From positions 1 to 32,096 of the forward strand of contig JALRJD010000349.1 of NCBI GenBank assembly GCA_023255165.1: a DNA stretch of 32,096 nt, written 5' to 3'. The stretch comes from Porticoccaceae bacterium (lineage in GTDB: Bacteria > Pseudomonadota > Gammaproteobacteria > Pseudomonadales > Porticoccaceae). Numbering within the stretch: the first letter of the stretch is position 1; the number at the start of each line of letters is the position of its first letter. The position numbers and the translations under genes were made by a program. Positions 1 through 9,196 of the stretch are shown one piece after another. The notes under the pieces were generated by a model that was given only the letters and a program-made list of their open reading frames with translations, was not told where the DNA came from and made no database searches.

Positions 1-85
1 ATGCGCCTTGCAAAGCGGTATCACATCAAAGTCGCTTGTCTTTGCCTGACCATACCGATCACAGATGATGTGATGGGCATCGCTG
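1..85 (-). CDS. Fragment of an HNH/Ref- or DUF968-like phage-type nuclease (partial, runs off window start)
   Basis: Reverse strand of about 1-85 reads open as ...SDAHHIICDRYGQAKTSDFDVIPLCKAH, with HH...C...PLC..H resembling phage Ref/DUF968-type metal-binding nucleases. Very short; family recalled from motif only. Confidence 0.35.
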
Positions 86-775
86 GAGTTTGTCGCCGTT
101 GGTGGTGGTCGCGTCTCCGCGCAGCTGCTCGGCGAAGCCCACCAATACGGCATTCCCGCTTATGAAGGCTACGGCCTCTCTGAATGCGCTTCAGTGGTCA
201 GCCTTAACACCAGAACCGAGAGCGCCTCGGGAACCAGCGGTAAAGCTCTGCCGCACCTGACGGTCTCGGTTCGCAATGGGGAAATTCTGGTCTCGGGCAA
301 TGCCATGCTCGGTTATGCCGGACAACCTGACAGCTGGGGCCAGCAGACAATTGAAACCGGCGATATGGGCAGAGTTGACAGCCAGGGCTATATCACCATT
401 AGCGGCCGTAGCAAAAACATGCTGATCTCCAGCTTCGGGCGCAATATCAACCCGGAGTGGGTGGAGAGCGAGTTGGTTGCCAACACCGTGATTGCCGATG
501 CGGTGGTGTTTGGCGATGACCGCCCCCATTGTGTGGCGTTGCTTTGCCCCCGCGACCCGCAGCTTGGCGATGCCGCTATGCAAAGTATTGTCGATCAGGT
601 TAATGCTGGCCTGCCCGACTATGCCCGGGTGGTGAACTGGCACCGGTTGCAACAGCCACTGCAGAGCCAGGCCGGATTGGTTACCGATAATGGCCGCCCG
701 GTAAGACCGGCGATCGCGGTGCATTATCAGCAGGCGCTGGACAGCCTTTACCAGCCGCAGCAAGCACTTTTATAG
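74..775 (+). pseudogene. AMP-binding synthetase/ligase (acyl-CoA synthetase-like), 5'-truncated
   Basis: Frame of the 194..775 ORF is open back to a stop at 71-73 and reads WASLEFVAVGGGRVSAQLLGEAHQYGIPAYEGYGLSECASVVSLN, typical ANL-superfamily YEGYGLSE core, then GDMGRVDSQGYITISGRSKNMLISSFGRNINPEWVE. N-terminal half is absent; in-frame stops at 47-49 and 71-73. Could be a true truncation or an assembly junction. Confidence 0.75.
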
Positions 776-780
776 CGCTA

Positions 781-825
781 GTTTTTACGGCACTTGTTTT
801 TACGGCACTTGTTTTTACGGCATTA
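781..825. repeat. Three 15-bp tandem repeats (gtttttacggcactt)
   Basis: 781-795 and 796-810 identical, 811-825 ends in catta; intergenic. Confidence 0.9.
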
Positions 826-876
826 GTTTCATAACACCAATAATTTAAAACAGACCGCACTTCAGGAACCCCAAAG

Positions 877-1551
877 ATGACATTTTTTGATCAATTACAA
901 GACGCAACCAGCAGCGAACGCGCTTCACTGTTTTCCGCACCGATTATCGAAAGCGCCCTGAAAGGCCAGGTCAGCCTCGAGCAGTATGTGGCCTTTTTGA
1001 CCCAGGCCTATCACCATGTAAAACACACTGTGCCGTTACTGATGGCCACTGGCGGCCGCCTCAGCGAAGAGAAAGAATGGCTGCGCAATGCGGTGGCCGA
1101 ATATATTGAAGAAGAGCTTGGCCATCAGGAGTGGATTCTCAACGATATCGCCGCCTGCGGTGGCGACAAGGAAGCGGTGCGCAACAGCCGCCCGAATATG
1201 GCCACCGAACTGATGGTCAGCTACGCCTATGACACTGTGCAGCGCGTCAATCCGCTGGGCTTTTTCGGCATGGTGCATGTTCTCGAAGGCACCAGCATCA
1301 GTATTGCCGACAGCGCCGCCGACAAAATTCGCGAGAGTCTGTCGCTGCCGAAAAAAGCCTTTTCCTATCTCTACTCCCACGGCTCGCTGGATCAGGACCA
1401 CGTCGAATTTTTCAAAAACCTGATGAATCAAATCGACGATCCGGCCGAACAGGCGCAGATTATCCATTCGGCCAAGGTGTTTTACACGCTCTACGGTAAT
1501 ATTTTCCGCTCACTGACTGCACAACCGGCCTTGACGCTGGCGGCCGCTTAA
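877..1551 (+). CDS. TenA/UndA/PqqC-like heme-oxygenase-fold (HDO) iron-containing redox enzyme
   Basis: 224 aa; metal-ligand pattern EEELGHQEW ... HVLEGTS ... HGSLDQDHVEFF. Confidence 0.75.
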   Translation: MTFFDQLQDATSSERASLFSAPIIESALKGQVSLEQYVAFLTQAYHHVKHTVPLLMATGGRLSEEKEWLRNAVAEYIEEELGHQEWILNDIAACGGDKEAVRNSRPNMATELMVSYAYDTVQRVNPLGFFGMVHVLEGTSISIADSAADKIRESLSLPKKAFSYLYSHGSLDQDHVEFFKNLMNQIDDPAEQAQIIHSAKVFYTLYGNIFRSLTAQPALTLAAA

Positions 1552-1561
1552 GGGGGAAACC

Positions 1562-2356
1562 ATGCAGTTAACGCATAAAAATATTCTGCTAACCGGCGCC
1601 GCTGGTGGGATTGGCCAGGCCATCGCAGCTAAACTCAGCGCCGCCGGTGCGAGGCTTTCGCTGGTCGGTCGCAACCCTGAAACCCTTGCCGCGACGCTGG
1701 CATCACTGACACCGCAACCCGCCGATCACCAAATGGTGGTGGCCGATATCAACAACCCTGAGGGACGCGCGACCATTGTCGAGCACTGTACCCGGCAGTC
1801 GGTGGATATAGTGATTAACTGCGCCGGAGTAATGGCCTTTGGTCTCTACGAAGAACAGGATCAAAGCAGCATTGAAGCGATGATCACCACCAATCTGCTG
1901 GCGCCAATGCTGCTCTGCCAGCAGTTGATCCCGCAGCTCAAACAACGATCTGAAGCGGCCATTGTCAATGTCGGCTCAATTTTTGGCAGCATTGGCCACC
2001 CCGGTTTTACCGGCTACTGCGCCAGCAAACATGGCTTGCGCGGCTTTAGCGAAGCCCTGCAGCGCGAGCTTGCCGACACATCAGTCAAGGTGGCCTACCT
2101 CGCACCCCGCGCCACCGACACAGAATTTAATTCGGCCGCCGTTGTCGCCCTTAACAAAGCTCTGGGCAACAGCATGGACAGCCCGGATCTGGTCGCGGCG
2201 GAATTGATAAGCCTGCTTGAAAACGATCAGCCACGCCGCTTTATGGGCTGGCCGGAAAAGTTGTTTGTCAAAATCAACGGGCTGTTCCCAAATATTGTCA
2301 GTGGCGCCTTAATAAAAAGCCTGCCGCTGGTAAAACAACACAGCAAATCAAACTGA
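1562..2356 (+). CDS. SDR family NAD(P)-dependent oxidoreductase
   Basis: TGAAGGIGQAIA (TGxxxGIG), NCAGVM, YCASKHG (YxxxK). Confidence 0.9.
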   Translation: MQLTHKNILLTGAAGGIGQAIAAKLSAAGARLSLVGRNPETLAATLASLTPQPADHQMVVADINNPEGRATIVEHCTRQSVDIVINCAGVMAFGLYEEQDQSSIEAMITTNLLAPMLLCQQLIPQLKQRSEAAIVNVGSIFGSIGHPGFTGYCASKHGLRGFSEALQRELADTSVKVAYLAPRATDTEFNSAAVVALNKALGNSMDSPDLVAAELISLLENDQPRRFMGWPEKLFVKINGLFPNIVSGALIKSLPLVKQHSKSN

Positions 2357-2372
2357 TCTCGAGGATTAAGCA

Positions 2373-3038
2373 ATGACAGTCAAAACCCTGAAACAAAGCA
2401 TGTTGGGCGCGGTTATACTGCTGACATTTAACGGCGCAGCACTGGCCGACGCCCATCACCACAGCGATCTGATGACCAGCATCGCCGAATTGCAAAAAGG
2501 CTGGGCCGAAGTAAACTACCAGAGCCAGGGCGACGAGCAGATAAGTGGTTTCGCCGAACTGGTGGCAGCAGCGGATGCTGTGGTGGCCGCCAACGCCGAT
2601 GCCGCACCGGCTTATATCTGGCGCGGTATTATTGAGTCCACCTACGCGGGCGCTAAAGGCGGGCTCGGCGCACTGAAGCTCGCCAAAGCCGCCAAAGCCG
2701 ATCTGGAAAAAGCGCTGGAGATTGAACCCGACGCCATGAACGGCTCGGCCTATACCAGTCTTGGCACGCTGTACTTTAATGTTCCGGGCTGGCCGATCGG
2801 GTTTGGCAGCGACAAGAAGGCCGAGAAACTATTGTTACAGGCCCTGACGCTGAATCCGGACGGCATCGACAGTAACTATTTTTACGCCAACTTTTTGCAG
2901 TCAAAGGGGCGTGACAGCGAAGCGAAAACGTTCTACCTGAAAGCACAGAATGCCGCACCGCGCGCTGACCGTCCGCTGGCGGATGCCGGACGACAGAAAG
3001 AGATCGCTGAAGCGCTGGCAACATTAAAAGCGGAATAA
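2373..3038 (+). CDS. Secreted TPR-repeat / TatT-like protein
   Basis: Signal peptide-like N-terminus (GAVILLTFNGAALADA) and TPR-like helices (ADLEKALEIEPDAMNGSAYTSLGTLY). Confidence 0.6.
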   Translation: MTVKTLKQSMLGAVILLTFNGAALADAHHHSDLMTSIAELQKGWAEVNYQSQGDEQISGFAELVAAADAVVAANADAAPAYIWRGIIESTYAGAKGGLGALKLAKAAKADLEKALEIEPDAMNGSAYTSLGTLYFNVPGWPIGFGSDKKAEKLLLQALTLNPDGIDSNYFYANFLQSKGRDSEAKTFYLKAQNAAPRADRPLADAGRQKEIAEALATLKAE

Positions 3039-3115
3039 AAAATTCAAAAGCAGGTGCCATAAAACAGGCATGCGCAATAACAAGAGCCGGCGCAATAAGA
3101 AGGGCAGCAGATAAT

Positions 3116-3775
3116 ATGCAGATACTGGTGGTTGAAGATGATCAGGCATTGGCCGCGGGCCTCTGCACCGCTCTGCGTCGCCAAAATTATGCCGTCAACA
3201 CTGTCAGCTCCGGCAAGCAGGCCCTGCATGTTATCCGCACCGAAACGCCGGACATAACCATTCTCGATCTCGGTCTGCCGGATATGGATGGCATCGAAGT
3301 GCTGAAGCAGGCGCGCAGCGAACAGCCGTCACTACAGATTCTGGTGCTCACCGCCCGCTCGCATATAGATCAAAAAATTATCGGCCTCGATAGCGGCGCC
3401 GATGACTATCTGGCCAAACCGTTTGAAATTCCGGAACTGCTCGCCAGGCTACGCGTGCTTGAGCGCCGTCTGGGCACCGCCACCAGCACAGAGATTATTG
3501 TCGGCGAGGTCACTCTGGATACCGCTACCAATCGCGTGCTGCTTCAGGGCGACGAGCTGGAACTGTCGCGACGGGAATTTATGTTACTGCGCAGCCTGAT
3601 GGAAAATGTCGGTCGCGTGCAGTCACGCAATACCCTGGAGACACGGCTCTACAGTTGGGGCGAAGAAGTGGCCAGCAACGCACTCGAAGTGCACGTGCAC
3701 AACCTGCGAAAAAAACTCGGCTCCGACTTTATTAAAACCGTGCGCGGTGTCGGCTACCGAGTCAACCAGCCATGA
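3116..3775 (+). CDS. OmpR/PmrA-family response regulator
   Basis: MQILVVEDDQALAAGL, LDLGLPDMDG, AKPFE, winged-helix ALEVHVHNLRKKLG..VRGVGYRV. Confidence 0.93.
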   Translation: MQILVVEDDQALAAGLCTALRRQNYAVNTVSSGKQALHVIRTETPDITILDLGLPDMDGIEVLKQARSEQPSLQILVLTARSHIDQKIIGLDSGADDYLAKPFEIPELLARLRVLERRLGTATSTEIIVGEVTLDTATNRVLLQGDELELSRREFMLLRSLMENVGRVQSRNTLETRLYSWGEEVASNALEVHVHNLRKKLGSDFIKTVRGVGYRVNQP

Positions 3776-5082
3776 ATTCCATTCGCATCTTTCTGGTGTC
3801 GACGATACTGGCACTGGTCACCCTGTTTGTGTTTGTCTCCGCGCTGCGCGGTTATGAATCGAGCATGCTGCAAGCGGAACAGTTGTTCGACAGCCAGTTA
3901 AAGGTTACCGCCAGGTTAATTGCCCGAATTCACGCCGACAACCCCGACAATCAAGGTTCGCCAGTCGATCTCGACGAAAATATCGCCTTTCAGGTCTGGC
4001 GTGACGGCCAACTGGTCGCTCGCTCCAGCAATGCACCAGAGGCTGCGATCGCCAAACAGCAACCGGGCTTTGGCTACTATAACTTTGCCGGCTACCGCTG
4101 GCGCACCCTCTCCTATTTCAGCGACGACCAATGGGTGATGGCTGCCGAGCGCAGCGATATTCGCTTTAGCCTGGCGGAAAATGTGATCACCAAATCACTG
4201 CTGCCAACACTGATTGGTCTACCTGTGCTGGGACTGTTGATCTGGCTGATTGTCACCCGCGGTATGCGTCCGCTGCGCAATTTGGCTCGCGAGTTGAGCG
4301 GCAAACAGGCCGACGATTTAAGACCACTGTCGACTGTGCTGCCAAAGCAGGAGTTGGCACAGATTATCGCCTCCACCAATGGACTGTTGCAGCGACTGGA
4401 ATCGTCATTGCAGCGCGAGAAACAGTTCGCTTCGGATGCCGCTCACGAGCTGCGCACGCCGATCAGCAGCCTGAAAATTCAGTTGCACAATATGGCACAG
4501 GATCTTACCGAGCACCCGCAGGAGATTGCCCAGATTAACCAAACCGCCAATCAACTCGAACATGTAGTGGAACAGATTCTGGCCCTCTATCGCAGCTCGC
4601 CGGATCACTACAACGCCCAGTTTGTGCCCCTCGACCTGAGCGCCCTGACCCAGGATATTATCGCCGAAGAGTACGGCAGCATTGAGCGCAAAGGGCAGTC
4701 GATCGAGTTTCACGGCGACAGCCAGTTTATTCTCGGCGACCGTTTTTCACTCGGCACATTGATCCATAACCTGCTTGGCAACGCTAACAAATACACGCCT
4801 GCGGGCGGCCAGATTCTGGTTAGCGTCAGCCGCGACAGCGACGCCGTTGTGCTGCGTGTTGAAGACTCCGGCCCCGGCATTGCCGAAGACCAGTATCAGA
4901 GAGTGTTTCAGCGCTTTTACCGGGTCGGTGGTGACCGCCATCAATCCGGCGAGCCAGGCTGTGGTCTGGGTCTGGCGATTGTTAAACGTGTGGCTGATCT
5001 GTATCAGGCCAGCATTGATGTGGGACCCTCAACATTTTCCAGTGGCTGCGCATTTACCCTGCGCTTTAAAGCCGCTAATTAA
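3772..5082 (+). CDS. QseC/PmrB-like sensor histidine kinase
   Basis: Overlaps RR by 4 bp; H-box SDAAHELRTPISSLK, N-box LLGNANKYTP, G-box DSGPGIAEDQ, GLGLAIVKRV. Confidence 0.93.
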   Translation: MNSIRIFLVSTILALVTLFVFVSALRGYESSMLQAEQLFDSQLKVTARLIARIHADNPDNQGSPVDLDENIAFQVWRDGQLVARSSNAPEAAIAKQQPGFGYYNFAGYRWRTLSYFSDDQWVMAAERSDIRFSLAENVITKSLLPTLIGLPVLGLLIWLIVTRGMRPLRNLARELSGKQADDLRPLSTVLPKQELAQIIASTNGLLQRLESSLQREKQFASDAAHELRTPISSLKIQLHNMAQDLTEHPQEIAQINQTANQLEHVVEQILALYRSSPDHYNAQFVPLDLSALTQDIIAEEYGSIERKGQSIEFHGDSQFILGDRFSLGTLIHNLLGNANKYTPAGGQILVSVSRDSDAVVLRVEDSGPGIAEDQYQRVFQRFYRVGGDRHQSGEPGCGLGLAIVKRVADLYQASIDVGPSTFSSGCAFTLRFKAAN

Positions 5083-5099
5083 TCGGAAGCGGATTCAGA

Positions 5100-5489
5100 A
5101 TGAAAGCAGCTGAGAATCAAAAAATAACAAAAAGGTCACTCTGTTCAGTATCAGTAGCAGCGGGAAAAGTAGCGGCAATCACACTGATCGCAAACGGGTT
5201 GCTGGTCGGTGCAGCCGTCGCCGCGCCACCGGTGATTGAACTCGAAATTCGCGATCATCTGTTCTATCCCGCTGAGTTTACCGTGCCCGCCGACACCAAA
5301 ATTAAACTGTTGATTCACAATATGGATCCAACCCCGGAAGAGTTTGAAAGCTACGAACTCAACCGCGAAAAAGTTATTCCCGGCAACCGCCGCGCAGTGA
5401 TTTTTATCGGCCCACTGAAACCAGGCACCTACCCGTTCTTTGGCGAGTTCTACCCAAAGACCGCGCAGGGAAAAATTTTGGTCCAATAA
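5100..5489 (+). CDS. Periplasmic cupredoxin-domain protein
   Basis: Signal peptide; LEIRDHLFYPAEFTVPADTKIKLLIHNMDPTPEEFESYELNREKVIPG, cupredoxin_1-like, adjacent to FTR1-like gene. Confidence 0.75.
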   Translation: MKAAENQKITKRSLCSVSVAAGKVAAITLIANGLLVGAAVAAPPVIELEIRDHLFYPAEFTVPADTKIKLLIHNMDPTPEEFESYELNREKVIPGNRRAVIFIGPLKPGTYPFFGEFYPKTAQGKILVQ

Positions 5490-5503
5490 ACGGCTAACCG
5501 AAT

Positions 5504-6343
5504 ATGCTTATTAACTCCGTTATTCTGATTCTCCAGGAAACCCTTGAAGCCGCGCTGCTGATCGGCGTGTTGTTGGCGATTAATGCACAGCTGCGCTGCC
5601 ATCATCGCTGGCTGTGGTATGGGCTCTCGACTGGCGCCATTATCGCCGCGCTGTTCGCGCTTAATATGGGCAGCGTTGCCGAGTGGTTTGATTACGCCGG
5701 GCAGGAAGTTATGAACACTGTCATGCAGTCGCTTATCTGCCTGTTTCTCGCTGCGGCGGTGTGGCTGGTCTCCGGGCTCAATCGGTTTCAACTCGGCGCC
5801 TGGCAGCAATATGGCCACTATTTTGGGCGACTCTGCGGACTGATTATTATGCTCGCCGTGATTCGCGAAGGGCAGGAGATCATGCTCTACCTCGGCGGCT
5901 TTTTCAGCAGCGGCAAACATCTGCAACAGGTCACCATGGGCAGCATTATCGGTTTTGGCATTGGCGCCAGTTCCGGCATTCTGCTGTTTTATGGCCTGGT
6001 TGGCCTGCCCGCAACCTGGACCAAACCGGTGTCGTTAACATTGCTGGCGCTGTTCGCCGGCACCATGCTCTCTCAGTCGGCGCTACAGTTAACCCAGGTG
6101 GACTGGATTGAACAGACCGCGCCACTCTGGGACAGCTCCGCACTTCTCGCCGAAGATAGCCTGCTCGGTGAACTTCTCTATGCGCTGGTCGGCTACGAAT
6201 CAAAACCCACCGCGGCACAGGTCGTCAGCTATATTGCCGGCGTCTGCCTGGTGTTGATCGCTGCGTTTAGGGGCAGTCGCTACAAAAGACAGCATCATTT
6301 AAAACAGCATCATTTAAAACAGCAAAGTGGAGAAACAGCTTAG
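5504..6343 (+). CDS. FTR1-family iron permease-like membrane protein
   Basis: Multiple TM segments; QETLEAALLIGVL and VIREGQEIMLYLGG match the RExxE motifs of FTR1 (first R replaced by Q). Confidence 0.8.
   Translation: MLINSVILILQETLEAALLIGVLLAINAQLRCHHRWLWYGLSTGAIIAALFALNMGSVAEWFDYAGQEVMNTVMQSLICLFLAAAVWLVSGLNRFQLGAWQQYGHYFGRLCGLIIMLAVIREGQEIMLYLGGFFSSGKHLQQVTMGSIIGFGIGASSGILLFYGLVGLPATWTKPVSLTLLALFAGTMLSQSALQLTQVDWIEQTAPLWDSSALLAEDSLLGELLYALVGYESKPTAAQVVSYIAGVCLVLIAAFRGSRYKRQHHLKQHHLKQQSGETA
6290..6319. repeat. Two 15-bp tandem repeats (cagcatcatttaaaa) in the permease C-terminus
   Basis: Exact duplication giving QHHLKQHHLKQ. Confidence 0.9.
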
Positions 6344-7059
6344 TGAGACACCAGATAAGTATTATTTCAGCCCTGTTAGCTGGCTTTCTACTGAGTACTG
6401 TTACCGCGGCAGACGGCATAGTGATCGATAAGGTCTATCACCCCTATGTGCAGGCCACCGAGCAGGAGCTGGAGTTTAGAGCGGTTATTCAGGACAGTCA
6501 GAAATACTTCCCCGATGACAATCAGCTCTACCGTTTTGCCTATGGTCGCTCGCTGAATGATCGCTGGTTTGCCGAGATCTACCTGACCGGCGATCGCAAT
6601 GAAAATGTCGGCTTTGATCTGCGCGCTGTCGAGCTGGAAATGAAATGGCAGCTTACCGAACAGGGTGAATACTGGGCCGACTGGGGCATGCTGTTTGAGG
6701 TATCGAAAACCATTGATGAAAATATCTATGAAGTGGCCGGCGGCGTGATTGTCGAAAAAGAGCTCGGCAACTGGAGCCACACCGCCAACTTTATTGTTGA
6801 GCAGGAGTGGGGAACCGATATTATCGACGAGATCGAATCGGCGCTTAATGTGCAGAGCCGCTACCGCTACAACACCTTTTTTGAACCCGGCATTGAGTTT
6901 TTCAAAGGCCAGGACACCTTTGCCATCGGCCCGGTCATCATGGGCGACCTGCGCTGGGGCATGCGACAAAAACTGCACTGGGAAACCGGCGCTATTTTTG
7001 CCCTCGACGAGAAGAGCCCCGACCTGACCCTGAAAGTTTTGTTTGAGTACGAGTTTTAA
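6343..7059 (+). CDS. Putative outer-membrane beta-barrel protein of the metal-transport cluster
   Basis: GTG start, signal peptide, alternating beta-strand pattern, C-terminal aromatic FEYEF. Confidence 0.5.
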   Translation: MRHQISIISALLAGFLLSTVTAADGIVIDKVYHPYVQATEQELEFRAVIQDSQKYFPDDNQLYRFAYGRSLNDRWFAEIYLTGDRNENVGFDLRAVELEMKWQLTEQGEYWADWGMLFEVSKTIDENIYEVAGGVIVEKELGNWSHTANFIVEQEWGTDIIDEIESALNVQSRYRYNTFFEPGIEFFKGQDTFAIGPVIMGDLRWGMRQKLHWETGAIFALDEKSPDLTLKVLFEYEF

Positions 7060-7111
7060 ATAAAGGCTCTGAGCGCGTCTTCGCCCGACCAACCCCCTTG
7101 TCAGTCGCTTT

Positions 7112-7125
7112 TTGACAGGCGTCAA
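7112..7125. promoter_or_regulatory. FNR/FixK-type palindrome TTGAC-AGGC-GTCAA upstream of hsp20
   Basis: Perfect dyad, centre about 87 bp upstream of the hsp20 ATG; a -10-like TTATAGT begins about 27 bp after the centre. Confidence 0.65.
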
Positions 7126-7205
7126 TATTGTCCGCAACCATCGGCTTATAGTCCTCCTCACAGTCTTGTTAACGGCTGCTAAATTTTTATCAGGAGGAGT
7201 TTTTT

Positions 7206-7661
7206 ATGAACCCGATTTTACGAGGATCAAACGGCAGGCCAGGCCTGTTTCAGCAGGACTTTAATGATTTGTTTCGCTCTTTTTTTGACAGACCCGCTGC
7301 ATTTCTGGATGAAGACAGTAATGTTATCACCAGCCAGTGGGTGCCCTCGGTTAATATCCGCGAGAACGACAAAGAGTTTATTATCAGTGCCGACCTGCCC
7401 GGCGTGAACGCCAAAGATGTGGAAGTCAGTATGGACAATGGCATTCTCTCAATCAAAGGTGAGCGCAGGCTGGAGAAGAGCGAAGACTACAACGGCTACC
7501 ATCGCACTGAATGCACTCACGGCTCATTTCATCGTCGCTTTAGTCTGCCCGATTCGGCGGACCCGGACAAAATTGTCGCCAAAGATCGCGACGGTGTGCT
7601 GACTATTACCATGGGTAAACGGGAAACCTCCAAGCCCAAATTAATCAGCATTCAGTCATAG
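7206..7661 (+). CDS. Hsp20/alpha-crystallin small heat shock protein
   Basis: WVPSVNIRENDKEFIISADLPGVNAKDVEVSMDNGILSIKGER ... DRDGVLTITMGKRE. Confidence 0.95.
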   Translation: MNPILRGSNGRPGLFQQDFNDLFRSFFDRPAAFLDEDSNVITSQWVPSVNIRENDKEFIISADLPGVNAKDVEVSMDNGILSIKGERRLEKSEDYNGYHRTECTHGSFHRRFSLPDSADPDKIVAKDRDGVLTITMGKRETSKPKLISIQS

Positions 7662-7707
7662 ACTTGTAAATGCGCCGGGAGGCCCCTTTTGATAGCGGCC
7701 CGTTGTA

Positions 7708-9192
7708 TCAGCAGAGAGATTGATATAACCGGCAGTATTGATCGGCGCTATGTTCCCAGGAAAAATTTTCCCGCATCCCGGCGCGCTGTAGTTGGCGCCA
7801 CAACAGCAGATTGTCGTAGACGAACGCCAGTCGTTGCAGCGCCTCCAGCAATGCACTGCTGCTGAAGTCCCAAAATAACAGTCCGGTAGCGTCGGCAATA
7901 TCTTCGGTATAAGGTGGTATATCAATAATGGTATCGGCCAGACCACCAACGCCGTGGGCTACCGGAACGGTGCCGTAGCGCTGGGCATACATCTGGGTCA
8001 GCCCGCAGGGCTCATAGCGCGAGGGAATTAACAGCGCATCGGCGCCGGCGATAATCATATGAGCGATTCGTTCGTCGTAGCCAATCCGCACCCCCACCCT
8101 GCCGCGATATTTTGCGGCCGCCGCCTGCAACTCTATCTCAACACTTTTCTCGCCACTACCTAGCACCACCATATCGAATCCGGACTCGATAATTCGCGGC
8201 AGCGTTTCAAGAATCAGGTCAATGCCCTTCTGCCCGGTCAGGCGCGACACTACCCCAAGCAGCGGGCGCTCATTGTTATTGCCGTTGCTATTTCCATTGC
8301 CGTAACTGGAAATATGAAACTCGCTCTGCAGCGCCAGTTTATTGAAAATTTTTCGATGCAAACTGCTGGCGCCATAGAGGGTTTCAATAAAACAATCATT
8401 GCCCGGATCCCAGAATTTGGTATCTATGCCGTTCACGATACCGTGAAAACGGTCGCCGATTGTTCGCAACAGACCATCGAGCCCGCAGCCAAATTGCGGC
8501 GTCAGCACTTCACGGGCATAACCCCGGCTCACCGTGTTAACCGCATCGGCAAAGACAATAGCGGCTTTCATAAATGACATCTGACCGTAAAATTCCAGTG
8601 CCCGAAAATCCCACAGCCGCACACCATCGATCACCTCGGGCAGTTTCAAAGCCTTGAAGTCCGCTTCGCTAAACAGTCCCTGGTAGGCGAGATTATGAAT
8701 TGTGAACAGTGACCTGGGGCGCGATTGATAAACCCTCAACAACATTGGCACCAGAGCGGTATGCCAGTCATTGCAGTGCACCAGATCCGGCTGCCAGGCG
8801 AGACCGGCACGGTCGGTGGCAATCAGGGTGACAATGCGACAAAACAGCCCAAAGCGCTGGGCGTTGTCCTCCCAACTGTGATCGGCAAACTCGCCGTAGG
8901 GACCGCCGGGACGATCAAACAGCGCCGGACAGTGCACCAGATAAACTTGCAGTTCAGTATTTTTCAGGCTGGTTTTCAGCAGGCTGACATCATAGCCCTG
9001 AATGCTGGTATTGATTTGTCCCACCGGTTTGAGATGGCTGAGGCCATCCAAGACGGCGCGATAAGCCGGCAACACAATGCGCACTTTGTGGCCCTGATGG
9101 TGCAGCGCGAGAGGCAGGTTATAGGCCACATCGGCGAGACCGCCGGTCTTGATCAGCGGGTAGAGTTCACTGCAGGCAAAGAGGATATTCAT
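7708..9192 (-). CDS. glgA: Glycogen synthase (GT5)
   Basis: MNILFACSELYPLIKTGGLADVAYNLPLAL (KTGGL), SRYEPCGLTQMYAQRYGTVPV. ATG at 9192 chosen; the longer ORF to 9267 reads through tandem repeats. Confidence 0.95.
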   Translation of the reverse strand: MNILFACSELYPLIKTGGLADVAYNLPLALHHQGHKVRIVLPAYRAVLDGLSHLKPVGQINTSIQGYDVSLLKTSLKNTELQVYLVHCPALFDRPGGPYGEFADHSWEDNAQRFGLFCRIVTLIATDRAGLAWQPDLVHCNDWHTALVPMLLRVYQSRPRSLFTIHNLAYQGLFSEADFKALKLPEVIDGVRLWDFRALEFYGQMSFMKAAIVFADAVNTVSRGYAREVLTPQFGCGLDGLLRTIGDRFHGIVNGIDTKFWDPGNDCFIETLYGASSLHRKIFNKLALQSEFHISSYGNGNSNGNNNERPLLGVVSRLTGQKGIDLILETLPRIIESGFDMVVLGSGEKSVEIELQAAAAKYRGRVGVRIGYDERIAHMIIAGADALLIPSRYEPCGLTQMYAQRYGTVPVAHGVGGLADTIIDIPPYTEDIADATGLLFWDFSSSALLEALQRLAFVYDNLLLWRQLQRAGMRENFSWEHSADQYCRLYQSLC

Positions 9193-9196
9193 CGCG

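Noticed and set aside
191-763. Antisense ORF of 190 aa opposite the AMP-ligase
   Set aside because: No family motifs; shadow ORF of a well-supported coding frame.
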